In this document: positions 34,814 to 42,863 of the stretch, piece by piece
Numbering within the stretch: the stretch's first letter is position 1
Layout of the letters: each line of letters opens with the position of its first letter
NCBI GenBank assembly: GCA_025363755.1
Contig: JANYLQ010000029.1
Coordinates: forward strand, 124,001 to 188,000
DNA length: 64,000 bases
Source of the DNA: Hyphomicrobiales bacterium
GTDB lineage: Bacteria > Pseudomonadota > Alphaproteobacteria > Rhizobiales > Aestuariivirgaceae
Direction: 5' to 3'
The notes under the pieces: generated by a model
Told to the model about the DNA's origin: nothing
Database searches by the model: none
Seen by the model: the letters and a program-made list of their open reading frames with translations, nothing else
Program-made: the position numbers and the translations under genes

Positions 34814-35911
34814 CTAAACCTGCTCAATCAAACTCTTCATCTGTGCCGCGTCTTTCACATCCAAAGCGCCAAACTCCAGCGCACATTTAAAGCTACCTCC
34901 CGCTTCAATGCTCAACACATTGCCCTTGGCTTTTTCGGCAGTGTAACCATTGGCCTCGGCCGTGGCAGGCAGATATATTCCAATTGCATCTTGGTTAGCG
35001 GTGCGGGTGATCCAGCGCACGCCGCGTGGCAACTCGCTGGGGCGATGGCTGATGAAATCGGCTGTGCCATCGGGTAAAGCTTGCATCGAATGGGCCCAAC
35101 CTTGTGCATCAAAATTAAACGTTAATCCCATCACCAGTTCTGGATCAAACGTTTTGCCGGTGGTCATTTCGCGGTGCAGCTCAGGATTTTTCTGAAGCGA
35201 TTTGATGAAGCCTAAATATTCCACAGTTGGTTTAAAAAACTCTGGGAACTTGTCCCGCACGTTTACTTTTGATGGATCATCCGAAGCTGTATCGATCAGT
35301 TTTGCACCATCGACTGGTTTGAAATTCACATGGGCCAGATACATGACATCCATTGGTGTGGCTTTGAGATTTTTCACTTCAAGATTCATACCGATGCGAC
35401 CGTTGTTTTCATTCATGCGAATGCGCGGGGTCGCAACATAATTATGCGTGAAGGCGACGGTATGGCGATAGCGACCGCTCACCTCAACAAACGCGCCTTG
35501 CTCATCTTGGCCAAAACTCAATTCAGCGCTTTGATAAATCGCATTCGGCAATTCACCGTGCAGCGGATGCGTATCACCCGGCCCTGGATTGCCCATGGCC
35601 GTGGCTCCGCAGTGGAGCAGGAAGGCACCATAATTGCTAAGGTAATCGGTGGAGCTCGTAGGATCATCAAACATTGAACGCATGGTGAGGCGGCGGCCAT
35701 AAAAATTTGCATCCCAGATTTGTTGCCCATGGTAGGGTAGAAAAATGATCTCACCTATCTTGTTGGTGATGCGCAGCGCTGCAACGCCGCTAGCATATCT
35801 CAGAGTCGAAATTTTAATTGCGCCATGCTCTGCCAAGGATGTTTCAGCGCGGCAAAATTCAACAGCATTGAGATTGATCATTGTATTTGATTTCATTTTG
35901 CGCGTTTCCAT
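34814..35911 (-). CDS. DUF4432 aldose-1-epimerase-like protein, last gene of the rha operon
   Basis: 365-aa protein of the galactose-mutarotase-like fold family DUF4432. The HGELPNAIY motif and later histidines (YLAHVNFKP, HRPSELPRG) fit a sugar-binding active site. Start at 35911, five bases after the rhaK stop; ATG 35896 is an alternative. In R. leguminosarum the operon contains the small mutarotase RhaU (about 104 aa) near rhaK; no such gene is seen here, so this larger unrelated protein may supply the anomer interconversion of rhamnose. That replacement is inference. Confidence 0.82.
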   Translation of the reverse strand: METRKMKSNTMINLNAVEFCRAETSLAEHGAIKISTLRYASGVAALRITNKIGEIIFLPYHGQQIWDANFYGRRLTMRSMFDDPTSSTDYLSNYGAFLLHCGATAMGNPGPGDTHPLHGELPNAIYQSAELSFGQDEQGAFVEVSGRYRHTVAFTHNYVATPRIRMNENNGRIGMNLEVKNLKATPMDVMYLAHVNFKPVDGAKLIDTASDDPSKVNVRDKFPEFFKPTVEYLGFIKSLQKNPELHREMTTGKTFDPELVMGLTFNFDAQGWAHSMQALPDGTADFISHRPSELPRGVRWITRTANQDAIGIYLPATAEANGYTAEKAKGNVLSIEAGGSFKCALEFGALDVKDAAQMKSLIEQV

Positions 35912-35916
35912 TCTGA

Positions 35917-37269
35917 TCAAACAATCAAAGCTTTCCAATTTTCATAGTAAGTTTTGAGGCCGAATAGTTCTGCGGGTTTAACCAGACTCGCCTCAGGTGC
36001 AGCATGTGGTTGGCGCCACGTTGCGAGCATAGCAGCGCCGCGCGCCGTTCCTGCCTGATCCTTGGCAACAAATAGATTTTGTTTGGGGCGTAGGGCTGCA
36101 ATGATTTCACAAAGCAAGTGATTTTGTGCGAAACTGCCATCGACGATTAAGTCGCCTTGCTCGATTTCTAAATTATCGAGCGTCACAGTGCACATCAAAG
36201 CAGCATAGAGCGTTGCCAAGCTGTTGCGCTGTTCGGGTTTAACCGTGCCAACAATTTCTCCTTGGCGTGCTGCATAGGGGCCACCACTTGTGTTGAAGGA
36301 TGGCAAAGGAAAAACACTCGAAGCAATGAAGTGTCTTATGTCTTCGGTCGCTTCCGCATTTATGCAATCACCAGCGATGGTGGCAAATTCGCGCCCTCCC
36401 ATAAATTTTGCCGTGGCTGTGGGCCTGCCTTCCGCGTCTATGTTGCCCAACATATCCATATCGGGTTTTAAACTTGTGAGCGAATGCCCCACGGCCATGA
36501 CGACCACCCAAGTACCGGTTGATAAAACGGTGAAAGGTGATTTGCGCGATGCGAGATAGGGCAGCAACGCGGCATTTGAATCATGAATGCCGCAGAGAAT
36601 TTTTATGTTCGGTTCAACGCCCAGATCGCTTGCGGCTTTCGCGCTGATCATTCCCATTTCAGTCCATGGAGAGGTGATGGGCGCGATCAATTTGTCGAAG
36701 TCTAAAGCTTCCGCTAATTTTGAAGGTTTGTTTTCACCAGACAACCATAGATCTGTATGTGCACCCATCGAGCAAATATCAAAAGCGAATTGACCGCAAA
36801 GTCGCCAGACCCAATATTGTGGATAGCCTACGATTTTCGTGACCCGCTCAAAGTCTTCGCTTAAATTCCATTTTTGCCATGCGAGTTGCCTCCCAACATT
36901 CAAACCCGCTGGCATGCTGGGGGAATATGTTTTGTCGAAAGCATCGCGTAAAGGTTCATAACGAGAGTTGATGTCCTCGGCGTTCGTGAACTCATAATCC
37001 ATGATCGGCAACACCAGACCCTGCTCATTCATCACCGCACCAGATGCGCCGTGCGTTGTGGGGATGAGGGTTTCGATTTTAAATCTTTTCGTCGCCTCTC
37101 TCAACGATGAGCCCAGAAAATTCCAGATCTTTTCCACGTCAACATGAGGATAAGGCGGGCCCGGCAAAGAGGCATTGGGCATTTGGCGTTCGAACAATAG
37201 AACACCAGCGTCATCAAACACCACAAACTTCAGGTTTGTCTTGCCGACATCGAGAACTGCAGTGTTCAT
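35917..37269 (-). CDS. rhaK: rhamnulokinase-type FGGY kinase RhaK
   Basis: 450-aa FGGY-family sugar kinase. The ATP phosphate-1 motif DVGKTNLKFVVFD is at the N-terminus and GIHDSNAALLPY with catalytic Asp lies near residue 235; STGTWVVVM is the phosphate-2 segment. Start 37269 is 4 bases after the rhaQ stop; a GTG at 37287 is possible. In rhizobia this kinase belongs to the rha operon and is also needed for activity of the rhamnose transporter, an unusual requirement known for R. leguminosarum RhaK. Confidence 0.9.
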   Translation of the reverse strand: MNTAVLDVGKTNLKFVVFDDAGVLLFERQMPNASLPGPPYPHVDVEKIWNFLGSSLREATKRFKIETLIPTTHGASGAVMNEQGLVLPIMDYEFTNAEDINSRYEPLRDAFDKTYSPSMPAGLNVGRQLAWQKWNLSEDFERVTKIVGYPQYWVWRLCGQFAFDICSMGAHTDLWLSGENKPSKLAEALDFDKLIAPITSPWTEMGMISAKAASDLGVEPNIKILCGIHDSNAALLPYLASRKSPFTVLSTGTWVVVMAVGHSLTSLKPDMDMLGNIDAEGRPTATAKFMGGREFATIAGDCINAEATEDIRHFIASSVFPLPSFNTSGGPYAARQGEIVGTVKPEQRNSLATLYAALMCTVTLDNLEIEQGDLIVDGSFAQNHLLCEIIAALRPKQNLFVAKDQAGTARGAAMLATWRQPHAAPEASLVKPAELFGLKTYYENWKALIV

Positions 37270-37273
37270 CCGA

Positions 37274-38272
37274 TTATGTTCGTCCACGCCATTTTGCGGT
37301 CATGATAGGAATTGCGATGGAGATGATCAACAGCAATCCGATCAAGATTGCAATTTCAATACCAGGGATGTTGACGAGCGACAGGCCAAAAATTGTGAGG
37401 CCCAAAATGAAAACCGACAGCACGAGTCCCAATATCGTTCCGGTTCCACCCGCAATTGAAATGCCACCGAGGATGACCATCGTGACAATTTCAAGCTCCC
37501 ATCCGAGTGCGATGTTCGGTCGGGTAGAACCAATACGACCAGTCAGCAACACAGCGGCTAGACCAGCCATCAGACCTGTTAAGACAAAAAGCCAGAAGCG
37601 GGTTTTTTCTACTTTGATCCCCGAAAAACGCGCTGCTGTCGGGTTATGGCCAATTGCAAATATTTGTCGGCCAATCACTGTGCGATGCAAAACAAAACCA
37701 AACATGCACGCTAAAATTAAAAACAATGCGAAGGAATTTGGAATGGGCACACCAGGCCAAATATAGCCTTGGCCAAATGATGTGAGAGCGCTTGGATATT
37801 TGGTCAAGGCTTGATCACCCAACACCACTTGTGCGATGCCTCGAAAAAGCGACATTGTTCCGATCGTCACGACAATGGATGGTAGGCGAAACTTGGTCAC
37901 TAATGCGCCGTTTGCGGCTCCGGCTGTTGCACCGACAGCAAGCCCCGCCATAACCAGTATTGGTGTGCCATATCCCATTTGCGAGAGAAGGCCCATGACA
38001 AGGGAGCAGACGGCAATGTTTGCGGCAACGGAAAGATCAATCTCACGCGTGATAATAAGCAGTGCCATCGCTAGGGCGATTATGGCCTTTTCGGAAAAAT
38101 TAAATGTGGCGTCGGAGAGATTGTAAATGTCTAAGAAATAGGGAGAAATTGCCGTGTTGATAATAATCACGGCGACCAGCAACATCACCAAAATGCTTTC
38201 CCAACGCAACAGATACGATGCGAGGTTAAAGGGGGCGCGATCTAAAACGTGGTACCGTTGCGTATCACTCAT
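37274..38272 (-). CDS. rhaQ: rhamnose ABC transporter permease RhaQ
   Basis: 332-aa permease of the ribose/xylose (RbsC) class with eight to ten predicted hydrophobic segments, including the conserved ITREIDLSVAANIAVCSLVMGLL-type segment and the GGISIAGGTGTILG glycine-rich helix near the C-terminus. Overlaps rhaP by 4 bp. Two distinct permeases, not a homodimer, form the pore, as in rhizobial rhamnose uptake. Confidence 0.92.
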   Translation of the reverse strand: MSDTQRYHVLDRAPFNLASYLLRWESILVMLLVAVIIINTAISPYFLDIYNLSDATFNFSEKAIIALAMALLIITREIDLSVAANIAVCSLVMGLLSQMGYGTPILVMAGLAVGATAGAANGALVTKFRLPSIVVTIGTMSLFRGIAQVVLGDQALTKYPSALTSFGQGYIWPGVPIPNSFALFLILACMFGFVLHRTVIGRQIFAIGHNPTAARFSGIKVEKTRFWLFVLTGLMAGLAAVLLTGRIGSTRPNIALGWELEIVTMVILGGISIAGGTGTILGLVLSVFILGLTIFGLSLVNIPGIEIAILIGLLLIISIAIPIMTAKWRGRT

Positions 38273-39258
38273 GCTTTGCGCTCCAATTTGCGGGCGCTGG
38301 CTAAAATCAATTTTCCGATAGGACGTTCAGAACGCGCATTGACGATCACTGCCGCCAATATCACAAATCCAGAAATCAGCATTTGCCAAAACGGCGAGAC
38401 GTTAATGACTGGAAGCGCGTTTACGATTACACCTAAAAATAATGCACCCAACAACGCACCTGACACTGTTCCAATGCCACCTGCAATTGACACACCACCA
38501 ATCACACATGCCGCGATGATGGTGAGTTCATAGCCTTGGGCATTGTCGACGAAGGCAATTCCGTAGCGCGCCACCCAGAGATATCCGCAGAGGCCGGAAA
38601 CGGCACCTGCAATGGTATAGACAATGAATTGCTGGCGCGGAATGTTGATGCCGCAATAGCGCGCCGCCACAGGGTTTCCACCAATGGCATAAAGCCCGCG
38701 CCCAAATTGTGTTTGCCGGTAGAGTATCCAAAATGCGGCAATTACCAGACCTGCGATCCATATCAAACTTGGAACACCGAGCAAGTTTGCGTGTGGGAAA
38801 GACAGAAATGCCTCGCTCATATCCTTGGAAGTCAGCCATTGGCCGCCTGCCAATAAAAAGATCAGACCACGGAAGATAGCTAATGTGCCAAGCGTGACAA
38901 CGATTGGTGGAATGCCAACATATGCGACCAAAGCTCCGTTGATACTGCCAAGTGCTGCGCCAATCACAATGGCAAGAAGAATAATCAATCCCAGCGGCAC
39001 TTCGGGCATGGCGCGTGAAACCAAAGCCACAGCCATGCCCGTAAGTGCAAGATTTGCAGCAAGTGAAAGATCAATGCCACGTGTGAGAATGATGGCCATT
39101 TGCGCCAGCGTCAGCATGAACAGGAAACATGTGTCGGTGATGACATTCACCAGGCTTTCGCCAGTGAGAAACACAGGTGCGCGAATACCAACCGCCAAGA
39201 CAATCGCGGCGACGATAAAGCCAAGAAGTACTTCGCGATTTTTGGCCAGCGCTTTCAA
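38269..39258 (-). CDS. rhaP: rhamnose ABC transporter permease RhaP
   Basis: 329-aa RbsC-class permease with the same signature blocks as RhaQ (LTRGIDLSLAANLALTGMA and GGVSIAGGIGTVSG). Partner of RhaQ. Overlaps rhaT by 4 bp, so translation of T, P and Q is coupled. Confidence 0.92.
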   Translation of the reverse strand: MKALAKNREVLLGFIVAAIVLAVGIRAPVFLTGESLVNVITDTCFLFMLTLAQMAIILTRGIDLSLAANLALTGMAVALVSRAMPEVPLGLIILLAIVIGAALGSINGALVAYVGIPPIVVTLGTLAIFRGLIFLLAGGQWLTSKDMSEAFLSFPHANLLGVPSLIWIAGLVIAAFWILYRQTQFGRGLYAIGGNPVAARYCGINIPRQQFIVYTIAGAVSGLCGYLWVARYGIAFVDNAQGYELTIIAACVIGGVSIAGGIGTVSGALLGALFLGVIVNALPVINVSPFWQMLISGFVILAAVIVNARSERPIGKLILASARKLERKA

Positions 39259-40754
39259 TGCGCACCTCCAGAAGCCGCATTCACAATGGCTTCGGGCGAT
39301 ATTTCTGCGCCCGAGAAGCGTCTGATAAATTTACCTTCATGCATCACTTGAATAGAATCCGACATACCGATGACTTCGGGGAGTTCGCTTGAAACCAGGA
39401 TAATGGCGAGACCTTCGCCAGCCAGTTCGCCAATGAATTCATGCACAGCCGCTTTGGAACCAATATCGATGCCTTTGGTGGGTTCATCGAGAATGAGAAT
39501 GTTAGGCTTGGTTGCCAGCCACTTTGCGATGACGACTTTTTGTTGATTGCCGCCAGAAAGCTCATTGAGGCGCTGCTCCCAACTCGATGCTTTGACCGAA
39601 AGGCGCGCACCAAATTTGCGCGTGGTTGCAAGTTCGTCAGTATATGAAATGACATTACTTGCGGCGTGGTTAGCGATGCTGGGGAGTGTGATGTTTTCGC
39701 GGATTCCAAATGGTTGAAAAGTTCCCTGTACCTGACGGTCTTCGGGAACATAAGCAATGCCTGCTGAAATTGCGTCAGACGGGTTTTCGATTTTTACAAT
39801 ATTGCCATTCACTTTCACGGTGCCACGCTCTGCTTGGCTGATTCCGAACAAGGACTGCATCAATTCAGAACGCCCAGCGCCGACCAAACCATAGAAGCCC
39901 AATATTTCGCCTTGGCGTAAATTAAAACTCGCGCCATCAAATTCGGTGGCATTGGAAAGGTCATCGACTTCGAGAACAGTTTTGCCAATTGTCACATTGC
40001 GCTTTGGAAAAACCTGATCAATCGAACGACCGACCATCAACTTAACAAGCTGGGCTTGAGTGACATCTTTTATGGCACCGTCTCCCACATATTCACCGTC
40101 ACGCAGGCATGTCCAGCGATCAGCAATTTTGAAAATCTCCTCGAATTTGTGAGAGATGAATATGATGGCGCAACCTTGTGATTTTAGCTGATTGATGATG
40201 TCAAACAGGTCATCAATCTCACGGCCAGATAAAGCAGCTGTTGGTTCGTCCATAATGATGATGCGCGCATTGTGGCTGAGCGCACGCGCAATTTCGACCA
40301 TATGTTTTTGCGCCACGCCTAGAGTTTTCAAAATCGTGTCGCTGGTAAATTCCGCCTCAATGCGTTTCAGCAATTCTTGCGATTTAGAATGTAAGAGAGG
40401 CCAATCGATCAAGCCCGATTTCTTGCGCGGCATATGGCCCATGAAAATGTTTTCAGCCACTGATAGCTCATCAAACATCACCGTTTCTTGGTGGATTGCA
40501 GCGATGCCAGCGGCCCAGGAGTCCGTCGGCTGATTAAAGTGCTGCGCCTTGCCATCAATCAAAATTTCACCAGCATCGGGCCTGTAAATACCGGTCAGAA
40601 TTTTAACGAGAGTCGATTTCCCCGCGCCATTCTCACCAAGCAGGGCTGTCACTTCGCCACTGCGCAAAGTCAGTTTGGCATCATTTAAAGCGCGCACGCC
40701 GGGAAAGCTTTTTGAAAGGCCGGAGAGGACCAGAATGGAAGGTTGATCATTCAT
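39255..40754 (-). CDS. rhaT: rhamnose ABC transporter ATPase RhaT
   Basis: 499-aa two-domain ATPase of the RbsA/XylG type. The first domain has Walker A GENGAGKS and MDEPTAALS; the second has the usual weakened Walker A GLVGAGRS but a full LSGGNQQK and LDEPTKGID. Normal length. A strong hairpin (40764-40794) separates it from rhaS. Confidence 0.94.
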   Translation of the reverse strand: MNDQPSILVLSGLSKSFPGVRALNDAKLTLRSGEVTALLGENGAGKSTLVKILTGIYRPDAGEILIDGKAQHFNQPTDSWAAGIAAIHQETVMFDELSVAENIFMGHMPRKKSGLIDWPLLHSKSQELLKRIEAEFTSDTILKTLGVAQKHMVEIARALSHNARIIIMDEPTAALSGREIDDLFDIINQLKSQGCAIIFISHKFEEIFKIADRWTCLRDGEYVGDGAIKDVTQAQLVKLMVGRSIDQVFPKRNVTIGKTVLEVDDLSNATEFDGASFNLRQGEILGFYGLVGAGRSELMQSLFGISQAERGTVKVNGNIVKIENPSDAISAGIAYVPEDRQVQGTFQPFGIRENITLPSIANHAASNVISYTDELATTRKFGARLSVKASSWEQRLNELSGGNQQKVVIAKWLATKPNILILDEPTKGIDIGSKAAVHEFIGELAGEGLAIILVSSELPEVIGMSDSIQVMHEGKFIRRFSGAEISPEAIVNAASGGAH

Positions 40755-40763
40755 GATGAAAAA

Positions 40764-40794
40764 CGGCCCTCATTTCGGAGGGGAATGAGGGCCG
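40764..40794 (-). terminator. attenuator-like terminator between rhaS and rhaT
   Basis: Perfect 11-bp arms CGGCCCTCATT (40764-40774) and AATGAGGGCCG (40784-40794) are followed on the minus strand by TTTTTCATC. It should stop a share of transcripts after rhaS and so favour the binding protein. Confidence 0.85.
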
Positions 40795-40801
40795 CATTGT
40801 C

Positions 40802-41815
40802 TTAGAATATCTTAGCGAATTGTTCGATGTTGGATTTATCGAAAGTGAATGGATCGGCCATGGCGGCCTGGCCATCATCACCGATCTTAATTTCGCCCAT
40901 TCGACCAGCCATGACTGATGTGCCTGGTGCGCCTGTTGCTTTGCCAGACTGGATCATCGCGGCGATCATTACAGCTGAATAGCCCAGATCAATTGGGTTC
41001 CAGATTGCAAATGTATCGGTCGCACCAGCCAGAACTGCGCCCTTCATTTCGGAAGGAAGGCCGAGGCCAGATACAAACACTTTGCCAACCAAACCAGCAT
41101 CAACCACAGCTTTGGCCGCAGCAACAATACCCACCGATGTTGGCGCAATGATACCCTTGAGGTTTGGATTGGCTTTCAGCAAGCCTTGGGTTTCACGGTA
41201 AGATTTATCAGCTTGGTCATCGCCATATACTGTCGATACCAATTTCATTTTTGCATATTCTGGCTTGGCCCATTCCTTCTTCATTTCCTCAATCCAGATG
41301 TTCTGGTTGGTGGCCTGCGCGGTGGCCGAAAGAATGGCAACTTCGCCTTCGTTCTTTAAAGTCTTGGCCATCATCTGCACGCATTTTGAACCGATCAATG
41401 CATTGTTTGATGGATTAAGATGCATGATGCGGCCATCTTTGCCGACGCCTGAGTCAAACGAGATTACTTTAATGCCGCGTTCCATGGCTTTTTTGCACAC
41501 AGGCACGAGCGCATCTTGATCGTTTGCAGAAATCGCGATTGCATCAACTTTTTGCGCGATCAATGAATCGATCACTGCAATTTGCTCTTCGGCAGTGGTC
41601 TTGGTCGGGCCGGTATAAATCAGATCGATGTTGCCGAGTTCCTTTGCGGCTTCCATGCCACCATCACGGCAGGCGTCAAAAAAGCCAATGCCTAATGCTT
41701 TGACAACCAGTGCGATGCGCACTTTATCGGCGGCGAAGACTGGCGTTGCAACAGCCATAGATGCTGCAGATGCGCCCATTAATGTTAGAACGGAACGACG
41801 TGAAATATGCTTCAT
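40802..41815 (-). CDS. rhaS: rhamnose-binding protein RhaS
   Basis: 337-aa periplasmic binding protein of the ribose/galactose class (Peripla_BP_4). The N-terminus has a twin-Arg-like SRRSVLTLMG followed by a hydrophobic stretch and VFAADK cleavage site near residue 29. Internal signatures include ISANDQDALVP and SFDSGVGKDGRI. It is the second gene after rhaR, with GGAGG upstream of the ATG, and is set apart from rhaT by a terminator-like hairpin. Confidence 0.92.
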   Translation of the reverse strand: MKHISRRSVLTLMGASAASMAVATPVFAADKVRIALVVKALGIGFFDACRDGGMEAAKELGNIDLIYTGPTKTTAEEQIAVIDSLIAQKVDAIAISANDQDALVPVCKKAMERGIKVISFDSGVGKDGRIMHLNPSNNALIGSKCVQMMAKTLKNEGEVAILSATAQATNQNIWIEEMKKEWAKPEYAKMKLVSTVYGDDQADKSYRETQGLLKANPNLKGIIAPTSVGIVAAAKAVVDAGLVGKVFVSGLGLPSEMKGAVLAGATDTFAIWNPIDLGYSAVMIAAMIQSGKATGAPGTSVMAGRMGEIKIGDDGQAAMADPFTFDKSNIEQFAKIF

Positions 41816-41876
41816 AACTTCCTCCCAATTTGCTCGCTTGATTGCGAGATATTATCGTTATCAGATGTTGGCGGCA

Positions 41877-42689
41877 TCATGCCGCTGATGTCACCTGCAC
41901 GAATTCTTTTTTGACGATCACAACATTCACACCTGCAATGCGCAGCATTTCTAAGCTGGCATCAGGTGCAGATTCATCAGTGATCAAAATATCAACACGC
42001 GACAATGGACACACAACCAGTGAGCCCCGATTGGCGAATTTAGAACCATCAACCATCACGCATAGCTTCTCGGCGCGTTTTAAAAGTTTCGTTTCAGCGC
42101 GGGCAATCAATGGATCACCTTCGACAACACCTAAAGGCCCAACCGAAACTGCGCTCATAAACATATGGGACGCAGAATAATGTTGAATGGCATCATCATC
42201 AAAAGGCGAGACGATTAATTTTTGTTCGCGGTAAACTTCGCCACCCGGCAAAGCAACGCGGCACTTGCTGTCGTGGATTAAAGTTTCCGCCAGAGGATAA
42301 GAGTTGGTAAGGATCTTCAATTTGCGGTCACGCAAAAATTCACCCATATGGAAAGTGGTGGTGCCGCCGTTAATGATGATCGCTTCGCCATCTTTGCAAA
42401 GATCAACAGCGGCTTTGGCTATGGCGCGTTTGGCGGCAATGTTGTGGGTTTGCGACACATCAAATGAGCGCGTGGCGAGACTTGGTGTTTCGGGCTGATT
42501 AACAGTGTTGTCGATGCTCTCGAGTGCGCCGTGAATTCGGCGCGCTAGTCCTAAATCAGCGAGCTTTGCAAAATCGCGGCGGATCGATGCGGCGGATGCG
42601 CCTGTGGCTGCGCCAACGTCCGACACCTGCACAAGCCCCTTGGTGCGCAACATGCCTTGTATCACCTGCCACCTTTCGCGCTCGTGCAT
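41877..42689 (-). CDS. rhaR: DeoR-family rhamnose repressor RhaR
   Basis: 270-aa regulator with an N-terminal winged helix (ERWQVIQGML... ASAASIRRDFAKLADLGL, about residues 3-57) and a DeoR sugar-phosphate sensor domain (INGGTTTFHMGEF, VDGSKFANRGSLV). Start 42689 has GGAGG 5 bp upstream; a TTG at 42710 is not supported. It heads the rhaRSTPQK operon and is divergent from rhaDI. A phosphorylated rhamnose intermediate is the likely effector. Confidence 0.92.
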   Translation of the reverse strand: MHERERWQVIQGMLRTKGLVQVSDVGAATGASAASIRRDFAKLADLGLARRIHGALESIDNTVNQPETPSLATRSFDVSQTHNIAAKRAIAKAAVDLCKDGEAIIINGGTTTFHMGEFLRDRKLKILTNSYPLAETLIHDSKCRVALPGGEVYREQKLIVSPFDDDAIQHYSASHMFMSAVSVGPLGVVEGDPLIARAETKLLKRAEKLCVMVDGSKFANRGSLVVCPLSRVDILITDESAPDASLEMLRIAGVNVVIVKKEFVQVTSAA

Positions 42690-42771
42690 TGCATCCTCCA
42701 ATTCGCGCAAAACTAATCAAAGTCGATCACGACTGTCAACGAAAAAGACTCTGATAACTCAAAATTCGCAG

Positions 42772-42797
42772 TGCAATATATTATTGCGATGCAATAT
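42772..42797. promoter_or_regulatory. TGCAATAT direct repeats and inverted repeat, candidate RhaR operator
   Basis: TGCAATAT occurs at 42772-42779 and 42790-42797 (18 bp apart); the first copy is also part of GCAAT-ATATT-ATTGC (42773-42787). The site lies between the divergent rhaR and rhaD starts, where a shared operator is expected. Confidence 0.6.
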
Positions 42798-42863
42798 GCG
42801 CGATTATGATTGACCTTGATCGCTTTGGTTTTTAAGTTGAAAGTTCAATCCGGAGTTTCCAAC

